Shown here: positions 17,003 to 25,289 of the stretch, one piece after another
Layout of the letters: each line of letters opens with the position of its first letter
Position numbering within the stretch: the stretch's first letter is position 1
Assembly: GCA_902611135.1 (NCBI GenBank)
Contig: CACLYL010000009.1
Coordinates: 1 to 38,116 of the forward strand
Source: an uncultured Fidelibacterota bacterium
GTDB lineage: Bacteria > Fidelibacterota > Marinisomatia > Marinisomatales > UBA1611
Length of the DNA: 38,116 nt
Direction of reading: 5' to 3'
Translations under genes and position numbers: made by a program
Notes under the pieces: model-generated
What the model was told of the DNA's origin: nothing
The model's database searches: none
The model's input: only the letters and a program-made list of their open reading frames with translations

Positions 17003-17676
17003 TGGATAATAATTGGTTGGATTTCAAAGATAAAATAATCAATGAACAGGTAAAAGCTGTTTTCTCATATAGAGATTTAAATATTCTAGATGTAAATGAA
17101 TTCGTATCAATAGCTAAATTTAAAGTTAAATCTGTGGCTATTCCCTTTCAAACTCACTCAATGAATGTAAAAAAAGTCTCTAAGGAGGGAAATTTTGGTA
17201 ATGTAGATGGTTTGTTTACTTTGAATAGTTCAATTATTTGTTCTATAAAAGTAGCAGACTGTATGCCCGTTTTTTTCATTCATAAAACTAAACCTTTTTA
17301 TGGCATTGTTCATGTTGGGTGGCGTGGTCTTGTTGGAGGGATATTAAAAAACGCAATTATTTTAATGAAAGTGAATAAAATAAATTTAGAGGATATACAA
17401 GTTTTTGTTGGCCCATCAATTCAAAAGTGTTGTTTTGAAGTAGGTCAGGATATTGTAGGCCTATTTAATAAAAACTTTATAAAAAATAGAAAAAATAGTA
17501 AGTATTCTGTTGATCTACACGGCTCATTGAAATTTTCTCTGGAGTCATATGGTATGAACGGCAATCAAATTGATATATTTTCAGAATGCACTTTCTGTAA
17601 TGTTAATAAATATTTCTCTTATCGTAGAGATGGAGAAAAGACAGGTAGGATGTACGGTTTGGTTGGTAAAATTTAA
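17002..17676 (+). CDS. pgeF: Peptidoglycan editing factor / multicopper-type nucleosidase PgeF
   Basis: 224 residues of the YfiH/YlmD/LACC1 family. Members hydrolyse or phosphorolyse purine nucleosides, and the E. coli protein prevents wrong amino acids entering UDP-MurNAc peptides. The three metal ligands are visible: H52 in 'QTHS', C87 in 'VADC' and H104 in 'VHVGWRG'. 'VGPSIQKCCFEVG' and the C-terminal 'FFSYRRDGEKTGRMYG'-like end also fit. A GTG one codon upstream (16999) is possible, but the ATG overlapping the previous stop (TGATG) is preferred. It lies between an LppC-like gene and uppP, a cell-wall context. Confidence 0.9.
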   Translation: MDNNWLDFKDKIINEQVKAVFSYRDLNILDVNEFVSIAKFKVKSVAIPFQTHSMNVKKVSKEGNFGNVDGLFTLNSSIICSIKVADCMPVFFIHKTKPFYGIVHVGWRGLVGGILKNAIILMKVNKINLEDIQVFVGPSIQKCCFEVGQDIVGLFNKNFIKNRKNSKYSVDLHGSLKFSLESYGMNGNQIDIFSECTFCNVNKYFSYRRDGEKTGRMYGLVGKI

Positions 17677-17693
17677 ACAATACGATTGTAAAA

Positions 17694-18452
17694 ATGTCAA
17701 TATTCGAAGCATTTATATTAGGAGTGGTCCAAGGATTAACTGAGTTTTTACCAATTAGTAGTTCAGGGCATTTAGTAATATTTCAATCAATCCTCGGTGT
17801 AAAAATATCAGGAAATCAATTTGAAATATTAGTTCACTTAGGGACTTTAATGAGTGTAATCCTGGTATTTAGGGACGAAATAAAAAATATTTTAATTTCT
17901 TTAAACTCAAAGCAAACAAGGAATTTTATTTTATACATAATTTTGGGAACTGCTCCAGCAGTAATAATTGGAATTGGTTTTAAAGATTTTTTTATGGAAC
18001 TATTTGATGATCAATATGCGGTAGGTATTGCTTTAATCTTCACAGGAGTTTTTTTGATAATTACCTTCTTCATTAAAGCATCTGATGAACCATATTCATT
18101 CAAAAACTCTTTTCTAATTGGTCTTGCGCAAGCTTTAGCAATAATACCAGGAATATCTAGGAGTGGTATGACAATTTCTACTGCACTGATACTTGGAATA
18201 TCTCCAAAACGAGCTGCCAGGTTCTCTTTTATTCTAGCTATTCCAGTTATTTCCGGTGCAACATTAATTACTTTTACAGAAACAAATGACTATAGCCAAA
18301 TTTTAAATTTACCTGGGTTTGTAGGTTTATTAACATCATTTTTTGTTGGCTATATATCACTAAAGTGGCTTTTAAAATGGATTGAGAGCGGTAAGCTTTA
18401 TTTATTTGGCTCGTATTGCATAGTTATTGGATTGATAACAATAAACTTTTAA
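17694..18452 (+). CDS. uppP: Undecaprenyl-diphosphatase UppP (BacA)
   Basis: 252-residue polytopic membrane enzyme that dephosphorylates undecaprenyl diphosphate to recycle the lipid carrier for peptidoglycan and glycan export. The two catalytic signatures are present: 'GVVQGLTEFLPISSSGH' (~10-26) and 'PGISRSGMTISTALILG' (~155-171). Length is slightly below the usual ~265. It starts 17 bp after pgeF and is followed 2 bp later by the symporter gene. Confidence 0.96.
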   Translation: MSIFEAFILGVVQGLTEFLPISSSGHLVIFQSILGVKISGNQFEILVHLGTLMSVILVFRDEIKNILISLNSKQTRNFILYIILGTAPAVIIGIGFKDFFMELFDDQYAVGIALIFTGVFLIITFFIKASDEPYSFKNSFLIGLAQALAIIPGISRSGMTISTALILGISPKRAARFSFILAIPVISGATLITFTETNDYSQILNLPGFVGLLTSFFVGYISLKWLLKWIESGKLYLFGSYCIVIGLITINF

Positions 18453-18454
18453 TT

Positions 18455-19906
18455 ATGGAAATAGTAAACGTAATTTTTTTTCTTTATTTAACCCTTTTGT
18501 TATTTATAGGGTTCGTTAGTAAAAATTTTAATCAAACTCAAGAGGATTATCTTTTAGCGGGGAGGTCTCTTAACCCCTGGGTTACTGCTTTTTCTGAAAG
18601 AGCGTCTGGAGAATCAGCGTGGTTGTTATTAGCATTGCCTGGAGCAGCAATAATTTATGGATTAGTTGAATCATGGACTGTTTTGGGAATTATTTTGGGA
18701 ATTATCTCCTCTTGGAACTTAATTGCAAAAAAATTGAGGGAGGAAACAGAAAAATATAATGCCTTAACAATACCACAGTATCTTCACCTTAGATTTAATG
18801 ACAGTTCAAATTTGATATTACTTTTTTCATCATTTATTATTTCATTTTTTTTTCTATTTTACGTTTCAGCTCAATTCTATGCTTCAGGAAAAATATTTGA
18901 ATCATTATTTGGATTAAAACCATTATATGGCATTAGCCTGGGAGCTTTTATTACTATACTTTACACATTAATGGGAGGCTTTTATGCTGTTGCATGGACA
19001 GACTTTATTCAAGGCATTTTGATGCTGGGTACATTGGTTATTCTACCAATTATAGGTTTTTTAGGTTATATAAAATCTGGTGTTGAAATTAATAATCTTT
19101 TTGAAATAGCAAATGAAACTTTTAAAAATAATAATAGTTCCTTTTTTAGCGGAAAAGTTGGCTTCTCAGCATTTGCTGCTGCGTTAGGGGGGCTTAGTTG
19201 GGGATTAGGATACTTAGGACAGCCTCATTTAGTTATTCGATACATGGCTATTCGCAACAGTAATGAAATATCAATTGCTAAGAAAATTGCAATATTATGG
19301 GCAGTTCCTGGAATATTTGGTGCTTTTTTTATTGGAGTTCTGTCTATGCATTATTTTGGAGTTGATTATTTTCTAACTACCGATCCAGAAAAAGCAATGC
19401 CTTTATTAGCAATGGAAATTCTTCACCCTATTATTGCAGGTTTATTTATATCTGGTGCAGTAGCGGCTATGATGTCCACAGCAGACTCTCAATTATTAGT
19501 AGCAGCATCTGCACTTACTCAAGATTTTTATGTCCAATATTTAGGGAAAAAAATTAAACAACATTTGCTAATTAGACTCACCAGATTAATTATTATGATC
19601 TTGGGTTTTATTGCTTACTTAATCGCATTACTTTCTTTATTTAATCAAAAAAAGATCTTCGGAGTAGTTAGCTATGCTTGGAGTGGCTTAGGTTCCTCAT
19701 TTGGTCCAGCATTAGTGATGACTTTGTGGTATAAAAAAACTACAAGGTATGGAATTATTTCTGGACTAATTGTGGGGTTCATTACGACAATTGTTTGGTC
19801 AAATTTTAAATTCTTAAATTCATTTTTATCAGAGAGGTTTATAAGTTTCGTCTTCGCATTTCTTGCGATTTATATTGTTAGTAACTTTAAAAATGATGAA
19901 AATTAA
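18455..19906 (+). CDS. Sodium:solute symporter (SSS family, PutP-like)
   Basis: 483 residues, about 13 TM helices. The N-terminus 'DYLLAGRSLNPWVTAFSERASGESAWLLLALPG' matches the proline/Na+ symporter group, where the Ser/Gly-rich TM2 helps form the Na+ and substrate sites. 'GGFYAVAWTDFIQG' and 'GAVAAMMSTADSQLLVAASALTQDF' are also SSS hallmarks. Substrate is most likely proline or a similar small solute, by family resemblance only. The frame runs upstream to a TTG at 18416, inside uppP, but the ATG at 18455 just after the uppP stop gives a normal N-terminus. It overlaps holA by about 14 nt. Confidence 0.93.
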   Translation: MEIVNVIFFLYLTLLLFIGFVSKNFNQTQEDYLLAGRSLNPWVTAFSERASGESAWLLLALPGAAIIYGLVESWTVLGIILGIISSWNLIAKKLREETEKYNALTIPQYLHLRFNDSSNLILLFSSFIISFFFLFYVSAQFYASGKIFESLFGLKPLYGISLGAFITILYTLMGGFYAVAWTDFIQGILMLGTLVILPIIGFLGYIKSGVEINNLFEIANETFKNNNSSFFSGKVGFSAFAAALGGLSWGLGYLGQPHLVIRYMAIRNSNEISIAKKIAILWAVPGIFGAFFIGVLSMHYFGVDYFLTTDPEKAMPLLAMEILHPIIAGLFISGAVAAMMSTADSQLLVAASALTQDFYVQYLGKKIKQHLLIRLTRLIIMILGFIAYLIALLSLFNQKKIFGVVSYAWSGLGSSFGPALVMTLWYKKTTRYGIISGLIVGFITTIVWSNFKFLNSFLSERFISFVFAFLAIYIVSNFKNDEN

Positions 19907-20876
19907 ACAAGTTTTTGAAAATTTAAGAAATAATGTTCATGTAAATTCTTATTATTTAAAGGGAGATGATCAATTTTTACAAGAATTTTTTCCTAAATAT
20001 GTGATTGATTATACGTTCGGTAAACAACCCATAGGAAAAGTCTTTATTATCTCGGAAGAAGTTGATAAGAAAAACCAGCTCAATGAAATTTTAACAAGTG
20101 ACCTTTTTAGTTCGAAAAAGGTATTTATACTCAAAAACTTTCAAAGATTAAAGTCTAAACAGCAAGATGAAATTTTAGAATATGTGAGAAAGCCTCTTGA
20201 AAATCATCTTCTCTTTATAATTAATGATGACTTTTTCAAAAAGACCAATAACTTAAATAAACTTGAAAAGCTGATAGGGTATGTAGACGTTCAAACGCCA
20301 TTAAATTATGAAATAAAAAAATGGGTCAAATACTTTTTTAAAAAAAATGGTGTAAAGGTTGAAAATAAAGTTGTTGATACTTTAGTTGATTTAGTTGGTG
20401 ATTCTCTTAGTAATTTAAAAAATGAAGTTGATAAAATTTGTTTATTTAAAGGAAATGAAAAAAAAGTATTTTTTCATGAAATGGACTGCTTCTCATTTTT
20501 AGTTTCCAATAGACAAAGAAAAGAACTATTATTTTCTATTGCTGAGAGAAATTTCGACAAATCAATTTTATCAATGAGAGTTATCCTTGCTCAGGGTGAT
20601 TCTATGTTATCTCTCCTTTATCCTATTACAACCCTTCTACAAGAATTATTATTTGCAAAGATGAATAATGGAACATATCCAAATTATAAGGGTTATATAA
20701 ATTTACCATTATCACTTAAAAATAGAATTTTATCTTTTAAAGAATCTTACACTACAGATGAAATTGAAAAAGGTTTAATTGAACTAGGTAAAATTGATCG
20801 CAGACAAAAAACTGGAAGTAGCAATGATGAAATCGATTTATTACAATTCCTTGGAGCATTCGTTGGAACAAAATAA
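19893..20876 (+). CDS. holA: DNA polymerase III subunit delta
   Basis: 327 residues; the clamp-loader wrench subunit that opens the beta sliding clamp. The N-terminus 'SYYLKGDDQFLQEFF' matches the HolA opening motif, 'KKVFILKNFQRLK' and 'VDVQTPLNYEIKKWVKYFFKK' fit the AAA+-like domains 1-2, and the all-helical collar domain ends at 'LLQFLGAFVG'. Sequence divergence is high, as is normal for HolA. The frame extends upstream to a TTG at 19863, but two consecutive ATGs at 19893 and 19896 are better starts. It overlaps the symporter at its start and the sigma factor at its end. Confidence 0.85.
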   Translation: MMKIKQVFENLRNNVHVNSYYLKGDDQFLQEFFPKYVIDYTFGKQPIGKVFIISEEVDKKNQLNEILTSDLFSSKKVFILKNFQRLKSKQQDEILEYVRKPLENHLLFIINDDFFKKTNNLNKLEKLIGYVDVQTPLNYEIKKWVKYFFKKNGVKVENKVVDTLVDLVGDSLSNLKNEVDKICLFKGNEKKVFFHEMDCFSFLVSNRQRKELLFSIAERNFDKSILSMRVILAQGDSMLSLLYPITTLLQELLFAKMNNGTYPNYKGYINLPLSLKNRILSFKESYTTDEIEKGLIELGKIDRRQKTGSSNDEIDLLQFLGAFVGTK

Positions 20877-21444
20877 AAAAACTTATGTTTTTTCAGATGA
20901 ACATTTAATGAAAAGATTTCAAGATGGAGATGAGAATGCGTATGAAACTCTTGTCTCTAGATACAAGGATAAATTACATAATTTCATATATTTTTTTGTA
21001 GGCGACAAAGATTTGGCTGAAGATTTAGTTCAGGATACAATGGTAAGACTGTTTACAAAAAAGCATTATTATAAAGAAGTTGCTAAATTTTCTACATGGA
21101 TTTATACAATAGCGCGAAACTTATCTAATAGTGAACTTCGAAAGAGGAAAAATAGAAAAACCTTTACTATTAGTGAATTAAGTAAAGATAAATCAAATTA
21201 TGATTTAAAAGACGAAAAACCGGGTATAGAGCGAAGATTAGAATTGAAATATGATATAGAGCAAATTAAAATTACGATTAATAAATTATCCAGGACGTTT
21301 AGGACTGTTATAATTCTAAGGGACATAGAAGATTTATCATATGTTGATATAAGTAAAATTGAAGGTGTCCCAGTAGGGACAATAAAATCTAGAATAAATA
21401 GAGCACGATTACAACTGCGAAGAGAATTAAAAGATTTATTTTAA
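20824..21444 (+). CDS. ECF-type RNA polymerase sigma factor (sigma-70 family)
   Basis: 206 residues from the ATG at 20824. Sigma region 2 spans ~30-100 ('LMKRFQDGDENAYETLVSRY', 'DLAEDLVQDTMVRLF', 'STWIYTIARN'). Region 4 is C-terminal ('LSRTFRTVIILRDIEDLSYVDIS', then 'VPVGTIKSRINRARLQLRREL', the helix-turn-helix). Region 3 is absent, as in ECF sigmas. Start choice is uncertain: ATG 20824 has GGAAG 5 nt upstream but gives a 53-nt overlap with holA, whereas a TTG at 20863 has GGAG 6 nt upstream and overlaps by 14 nt. Conserved sequence begins after either. A putative membrane partner follows 18 bp downstream. Confidence 0.88.
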   Translation: MMKSIYYNSLEHSLEQNKKTYVFSDEHLMKRFQDGDENAYETLVSRYKDKLHNFIYFFVGDKDLAEDLVQDTMVRLFTKKHYYKEVAKFSTWIYTIARNLSNSELRKRKNRKTFTISELSKDKSNYDLKDEKPGIERRLELKYDIEQIKITINKLSRTFRTVIILRDIEDLSYVDISKIEGVPVGTIKSRINRARLQLRRELKDLF

Positions 21445-21462
21445 GAGGAGTTTAATATAAAA

Positions 21463-21984
21463 ATGAACCAATACCAATTTGAAGATTTAATCTCTGATTA
21501 TGTTGAGAACAAACTAACAATTTCTAAAAGAAAAGATGTAGAGAAGTACTTAATAGAAAATCCAAAGGATGTATTAAAAGTAAACCAAGTAAGAGAAAAT
21601 ATTTTATTCTTGAAATCTCTTCCAAAAACAAAGGTAAGTTCAGACTTTGATAGTAAGTTAAAAGATAGAATTAAAAAAGAGTCTTTAAGACCATTAAAAA
21701 AGAAAATTATTACGAAAAAGAATATATTTGGTTTTAAACCAATCAACTTTTCTTTTTTTATCTCTTTAATATTCTTCTCTGTGTTCTTGAGTTATCAATT
21801 TATAGATGAACTATTTTTGCTGGGAGACCTCTCAAAGGGAGTTTTTACAAATAATGAAATCGAAGTTAAGAAAACACCTAAAATGTTAAATCAAAGAAAA
21901 ATTACAGTACCCAGCGATTCTACTGAGATTGATCAGAAAAATAATAAAAACTTTTCTAAAAATATTAAATTAGTGAATGATTAA
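21463..21984 (+). CDS. Putative membrane anti-sigma factor
   Basis: 173 residues with one TM helix (~95-114) between a ~90-residue N-terminal cytoplasmic part and a ~55-residue extracytoplasmic tail rich in Lys and Asn. The N-terminus ('FEDLISDYVENKLTISKRKDVEKYLIENP') follows the helical layout of anti-sigma domains that start with 'L-I-S-x-Y-V/L-D-G-x-L', but the zinc-binding His/Cys triad of the ZAS group is missing. The assignment rests on topology and on its place directly after an ECF sigma gene. If real, it would sequester the sigma factor at the membrane. No sensor domain is visible in the short tail. Confidence 0.6.
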   Translation: MNQYQFEDLISDYVENKLTISKRKDVEKYLIENPKDVLKVNQVRENILFLKSLPKTKVSSDFDSKLKDRIKKESLRPLKKKIITKKNIFGFKPINFSFFISLIFFSVFLSYQFIDELFLLGDLSKGVFTNNEIEVKKTPKMLNQRKITVPSDSTEIDQKNNKNFSKNIKLVND

Positions 21985-22051
21985 TTTTCCTCTATTTTAA
22001 TTTGGTTTTTTTAGCACTCTAACCTTTTTAACTTCTGTATGAGATAATTAA

Positions 22052-23800
22052 ATGTCAACTTTAGCTAATTTTACAAAAACTCTAATAATTTCTTTCGTTC
22101 TGACACTTGTATATCTTTTTTTACCTTCGGATTTAGTTGTTCTAGGACAAATTTTAAAATATAGTATATTAATATCGATAATCATAGCTCTAATGTCATA
22201 TAAAAGTGTAATCCAAAGCGTTGAGTCGGGCATTTCTAATATAAATTCGCCAAAAAGGAAAAAAGATGGAAAATACGAATTTGAAGTTGTTTTAGATGAA
22301 AAAAAAACAACGAAAGATCTTTTTCAAAGGTTAATTATTCTGACCATTAAGGTGGCTAGTTCAATCAATAAGCATAGCCATTCAGCAATATACACCATTG
22401 ATCCAAAAATAAATTCATTTGTCTTGCAGGGAGGAAAAAAAGATGAGTTCAAGGAGTCAATATCTATCGAAAACGGGGAATTATTAAATTTTGTTTTAAA
22501 ATCAAGAAAAATTCACCAGAAAGATAATAAAGACTTATGGAACAGTTTATTTTCTGAAAATTCTTGGAAAGGAAGCGAAAGTGCAATTATTAATCCTGTA
22601 AAAATACATGGAAAAGACTTAGGCTTTATATTATGTAGAATTGATCATTTTAAAAATATTTCAGATAAGGATTTGAGTTCATTTAAAAATCTGAGTGAGT
22701 TTTTTTCGTACAATTTACAAAATTTAGATGATTTAGATTATCACATAAATCAAGAAGCTAGTAAAGATTTAATTTTAGATATCATCTCTGGATTAAATTC
22801 TAAAACGGACGAGCAAAATATTTTTGATCAATTCAGATACTTTTTTAGGACTACATTTAATTACGATAGATTAACAATATCAATTCGTAAAGAAACCAAT
22901 AATCGGAGAAAAATTGATAAAGCAATTAATTCAATTGTTAAATTGACTGATGGAATCAAAGATGAACTAGATCAAGAAACTGAATTTCCAACAAATGGAA
23001 CTCTCCATGGTCTGCCTATAATTTCAGGTAAGTCTATCTCTTCTAGCAATTGGCAAGAATCTTTCCCCAATATAGTGAGATATAGTTCAAAACAAAAAAG
23101 TAATGCAGTATATAAAACTATCTTAGGTTCTCCCATATTAGTTGGTAATCAGGCCAAAGGATCTATAGTTCTTGAAAGACTAGATGAAGTTATGTACGCA
23201 AAAAAAGAGGTAAAGAATTTGGAAAAAGTTGGCCGAATATTGGGTTCTTCCTTAGAGTGGGTAAATGAATATAATAAAATTTATGAAAATGCTACCCATG
23301 ATGGGCTCTCAGGTTTGTTGAACCATCAGACATTTAAAGAGCGTTTTAATGACGAGATTAAAAGAGCTGAAAGATTTCAGCATAAAATGAGTATAATGAT
23401 ATTTGATTTAGATAAATTTAAAAATATTAATGATACACTTGGTCACCAATACGGAGATTACATTATACAAACATGTTCAAAAATCATGAAAGATAATGTA
23501 AGAGCTGTAGATGTCGTAGCAAGATATGGAGGTGAAGAATTTGCAATTATCTTAATAAACACCAGCGTAATAATGTCAAATATTGTAGCTCAAAGGATTG
23601 TTGATACCATCGCAAATTATCCATTCAAGATGGACAATATTAAAGCCAAGATGACAATTTCAGGTGGTATGTCAGAATATCCATCCGACTCAAAAGATAT
23701 GAAAGAGTTGATTGAAATTGCTGATCAAGCTATGTATTCAAGTAAGCAAGAGGGAGGCAATAAATTTTCAATACACTCAAATATAGAAAAAAGTGGTTAA
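22052..23800 (+). CDS. Membrane diguanylate cyclase (TM-GAF-GGDEF)
   Basis: 582 residues predicted to make c-di-GMP from GTP. Two TM helices (~8-50) form a hairpin with almost no periplasmic part. GAF-like segments fill ~75-405, and a GGDEF domain lies at ~410-575. Its opening 'DGLSGLLNHQTFKERF', the metal-binding 'FDLDKFKNINDTLGHQYGD' and the active-site 'GGEEF' (~493-497) are intact, so it should be active. An RxxD inhibitory site ('RAVD') lies exactly five residues before GGEEF, suggesting product feedback. No EAL or HD-GYP phosphodiesterase is in the window. It overlaps the following TPR gene by 8 nt. Confidence 0.93.
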   Translation: MSTLANFTKTLIISFVLTLVYLFLPSDLVVLGQILKYSILISIIIALMSYKSVIQSVESGISNINSPKRKKDGKYEFEVVLDEKKTTKDLFQRLIILTIKVASSINKHSHSAIYTIDPKINSFVLQGGKKDEFKESISIENGELLNFVLKSRKIHQKDNKDLWNSLFSENSWKGSESAIINPVKIHGKDLGFILCRIDHFKNISDKDLSSFKNLSEFFSYNLQNLDDLDYHINQEASKDLILDIISGLNSKTDEQNIFDQFRYFFRTTFNYDRLTISIRKETNNRRKIDKAINSIVKLTDGIKDELDQETEFPTNGTLHGLPIISGKSISSSNWQESFPNIVRYSSKQKSNAVYKTILGSPILVGNQAKGSIVLERLDEVMYAKKEVKNLEKVGRILGSSLEWVNEYNKIYENATHDGLSGLLNHQTFKERFNDEIKRAERFQHKMSIMIFDLDKFKNINDTLGHQYGDYIIQTCSKIMKDNVRAVDVVARYGGEEFAIILINTSVIMSNIVAQRIVDTIANYPFKMDNIKAKMTISGGMSEYPSDSKDMKELIEIADQAMYSSKQEGGNKFSIHSNIEKSG

Positions 23801-25289
23801 AAAGTTTATATTAAAATATTTTATTTTTGTTAATCTATTTTTGGTTATAGCTGGCAGAGATGACCAAGAATTAGCATTAGATTATTTCATGCAAGGACAA
23901 TTTTTATTAAATCAAGGTAATTATGCTATGGCTGCGATTGAGTTTCAGGATGCAATTCTACTTGACCCAAATGCCATTACTATCCATGTATCTCTTGCGG
24001 ATGCATACAGAAGAATAGGTAAAGTTGAGAGAGCATTAGACCATTTACAAATCGCTTTAGATATTAATCCAGATGATCTTGAGGCCATGCAAATGTTGGG
24101 AAAATTATACATTGCTGAAAACAGGATTGACGAAGCTGAAAATGTATTTTTAAGGTTAAACAAACTCGATCCTGAAAATTTAGATCATTTATATGTTTTA
24201 GCTGATATTTCTAAAGTAAAAAGAAATTGGAATAAGGCAATTGATTATTATCTAAATATTTACGATCAAAATCCTGACATTACTAGCGTTCTCCAGCAGG
24301 CTCTTCAGTTATCTTTAACAATAAATGATCTTTCCAGATCAGATGAAATTTGTGAATTAATGTTGAAAAATGACCCAATGAATATGGATATACTAGGAAC
24401 TCTCAAAGATATAGCAATTTATAATAAAAATTATCAAAAAGCATTGGATATTATTCTTAAAATTGAAAAGGAATATCCTTCTTCAATCCAAGACTATCTT
24501 CAAAAAAGTTTACTGCATGAACAATTAAATCAGCCGGATCTTGCATTGAAAACCATGTATTTAGCCTATGAAAATGATAGCTTAAATGTAAATATTTTGC
24601 AAAGAATTGTTACATTATCAATTGATCAAGACCTGAAAGAAAATGCATTGTATTATAACGAAAAGATAATCCAAAAATTTCCAAATGATTCAAAAGGCTA
24701 TGTTAATAAAGCCGTTATGTCATTGGGCGACAATCAGCCTACAGAAGCAATTAAAGATTTAATTGATATTTCAAACAAATTTTTAGATAATTTTATGGTA
24801 CAGTATTTACTTGGAACGGCATATTATCAAGTAAAAGATTACACTAATTCTGAAAAATTTTTATATAATGCCTTGATAATTTATCCTGAATCTCGAAACA
24901 CTAAGCATAATCTTGCTTTAATTTATGATATTAAAAAGGAGTGGGAGAAGTCAGATGAAATATACTTGGACTTAATTTCTTCAGACAGTCTAGATGCTCA
25001 AGCTTTGAATAATTATGCATACAGTTTAGTTGAGCGAAATATGAATATTGATTTAGCCCTAGAGCTTTCAAAAAGTGCAATTAAAATTTCACCAAAATCT
25101 GCTCCTTATTTAGATACAATAGGCTGGATTTATTTCAAAATGAATAAATATGACAAAGCATTAGATTATATAAAAGCATCATTAAACATAGATGAAAATA
25201 ATCCTACCATAAGAGAACACTTTGAACAGATAATAAAGGCTAAAGCTGAATTGGAATACTCAGAAAAACAAAGGGCAAAAAAAGATTAA
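23793..25289 (+). CDS. Exported tetratricopeptide-repeat protein
   Basis: 498 residues. It starts with GTG at 23793, overlapping the GGDEF stop; the first ~20 residues are a hydrophobic signal sequence. About a dozen TPR units follow, e.g. 'YAMAAIEFQDAILLDPNAITIHVSLADAYRRIG' and a C-terminal 'LDTIGWIYFKMNKYDKALDYIKASLNIDENNP', the most canonical repeat. The protein is probably a periplasmic or membrane-tethered scaffold. Its stop overlaps the inferred start of the LolB-like lipoprotein. TPR proteins beside a LolB-like lipoprotein gene are common in my memory of related genomes, hinting at outer-membrane assembly or lipoprotein sorting, but no specific partner is shown. Confidence 0.9.
   Translation: MVKKFILKYFIFVNLFLVIAGRDDQELALDYFMQGQFLLNQGNYAMAAIEFQDAILLDPNAITIHVSLADAYRRIGKVERALDHLQIALDINPDDLEAMQMLGKLYIAENRIDEAENVFLRLNKLDPENLDHLYVLADISKVKRNWNKAIDYYLNIYDQNPDITSVLQQALQLSLTINDLSRSDEICELMLKNDPMNMDILGTLKDIAIYNKNYQKALDIILKIEKEYPSSIQDYLQKSLLHEQLNQPDLALKTMYLAYENDSLNVNILQRIVTLSIDQDLKENALYYNEKIIQKFPNDSKGYVNKAVMSLGDNQPTEAIKDLIDISNKFLDNFMVQYLLGTAYYQVKDYTNSEKFLYNALIIYPESRNTKHNLALIYDIKKEWEKSDEIYLDLISSDSLDAQALNNYAYSLVERNMNIDLALELSKSAIKISPKSAPYLDTIGWIYFKMNKYDKALDYIKASLNIDENNPTIREHFEQIIKAKAELEYSEKQRAKKD
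25271..25275 (+). promoter_or_regulatory. Candidate ribosome binding site for the ATT-start lipoprotein
   Basis: AAGGG inside the end of the TPR gene lies 9 nt before the ATT at 25285. It is the only purine-rich Shine-Dalgarno-like match near the inferred start of a reading frame that lacks ATG, GTG and TTG. It supports, but does not prove, initiation there. Confidence 0.3.

Noticed and set aside
21985-22051. Possible intrinsic terminator after the anti-sigma gene
   Set aside because: The best stem is TTAG/CTAA with a 4-nt loop before CCTTTTT, too short and AT-rich to support a terminator.
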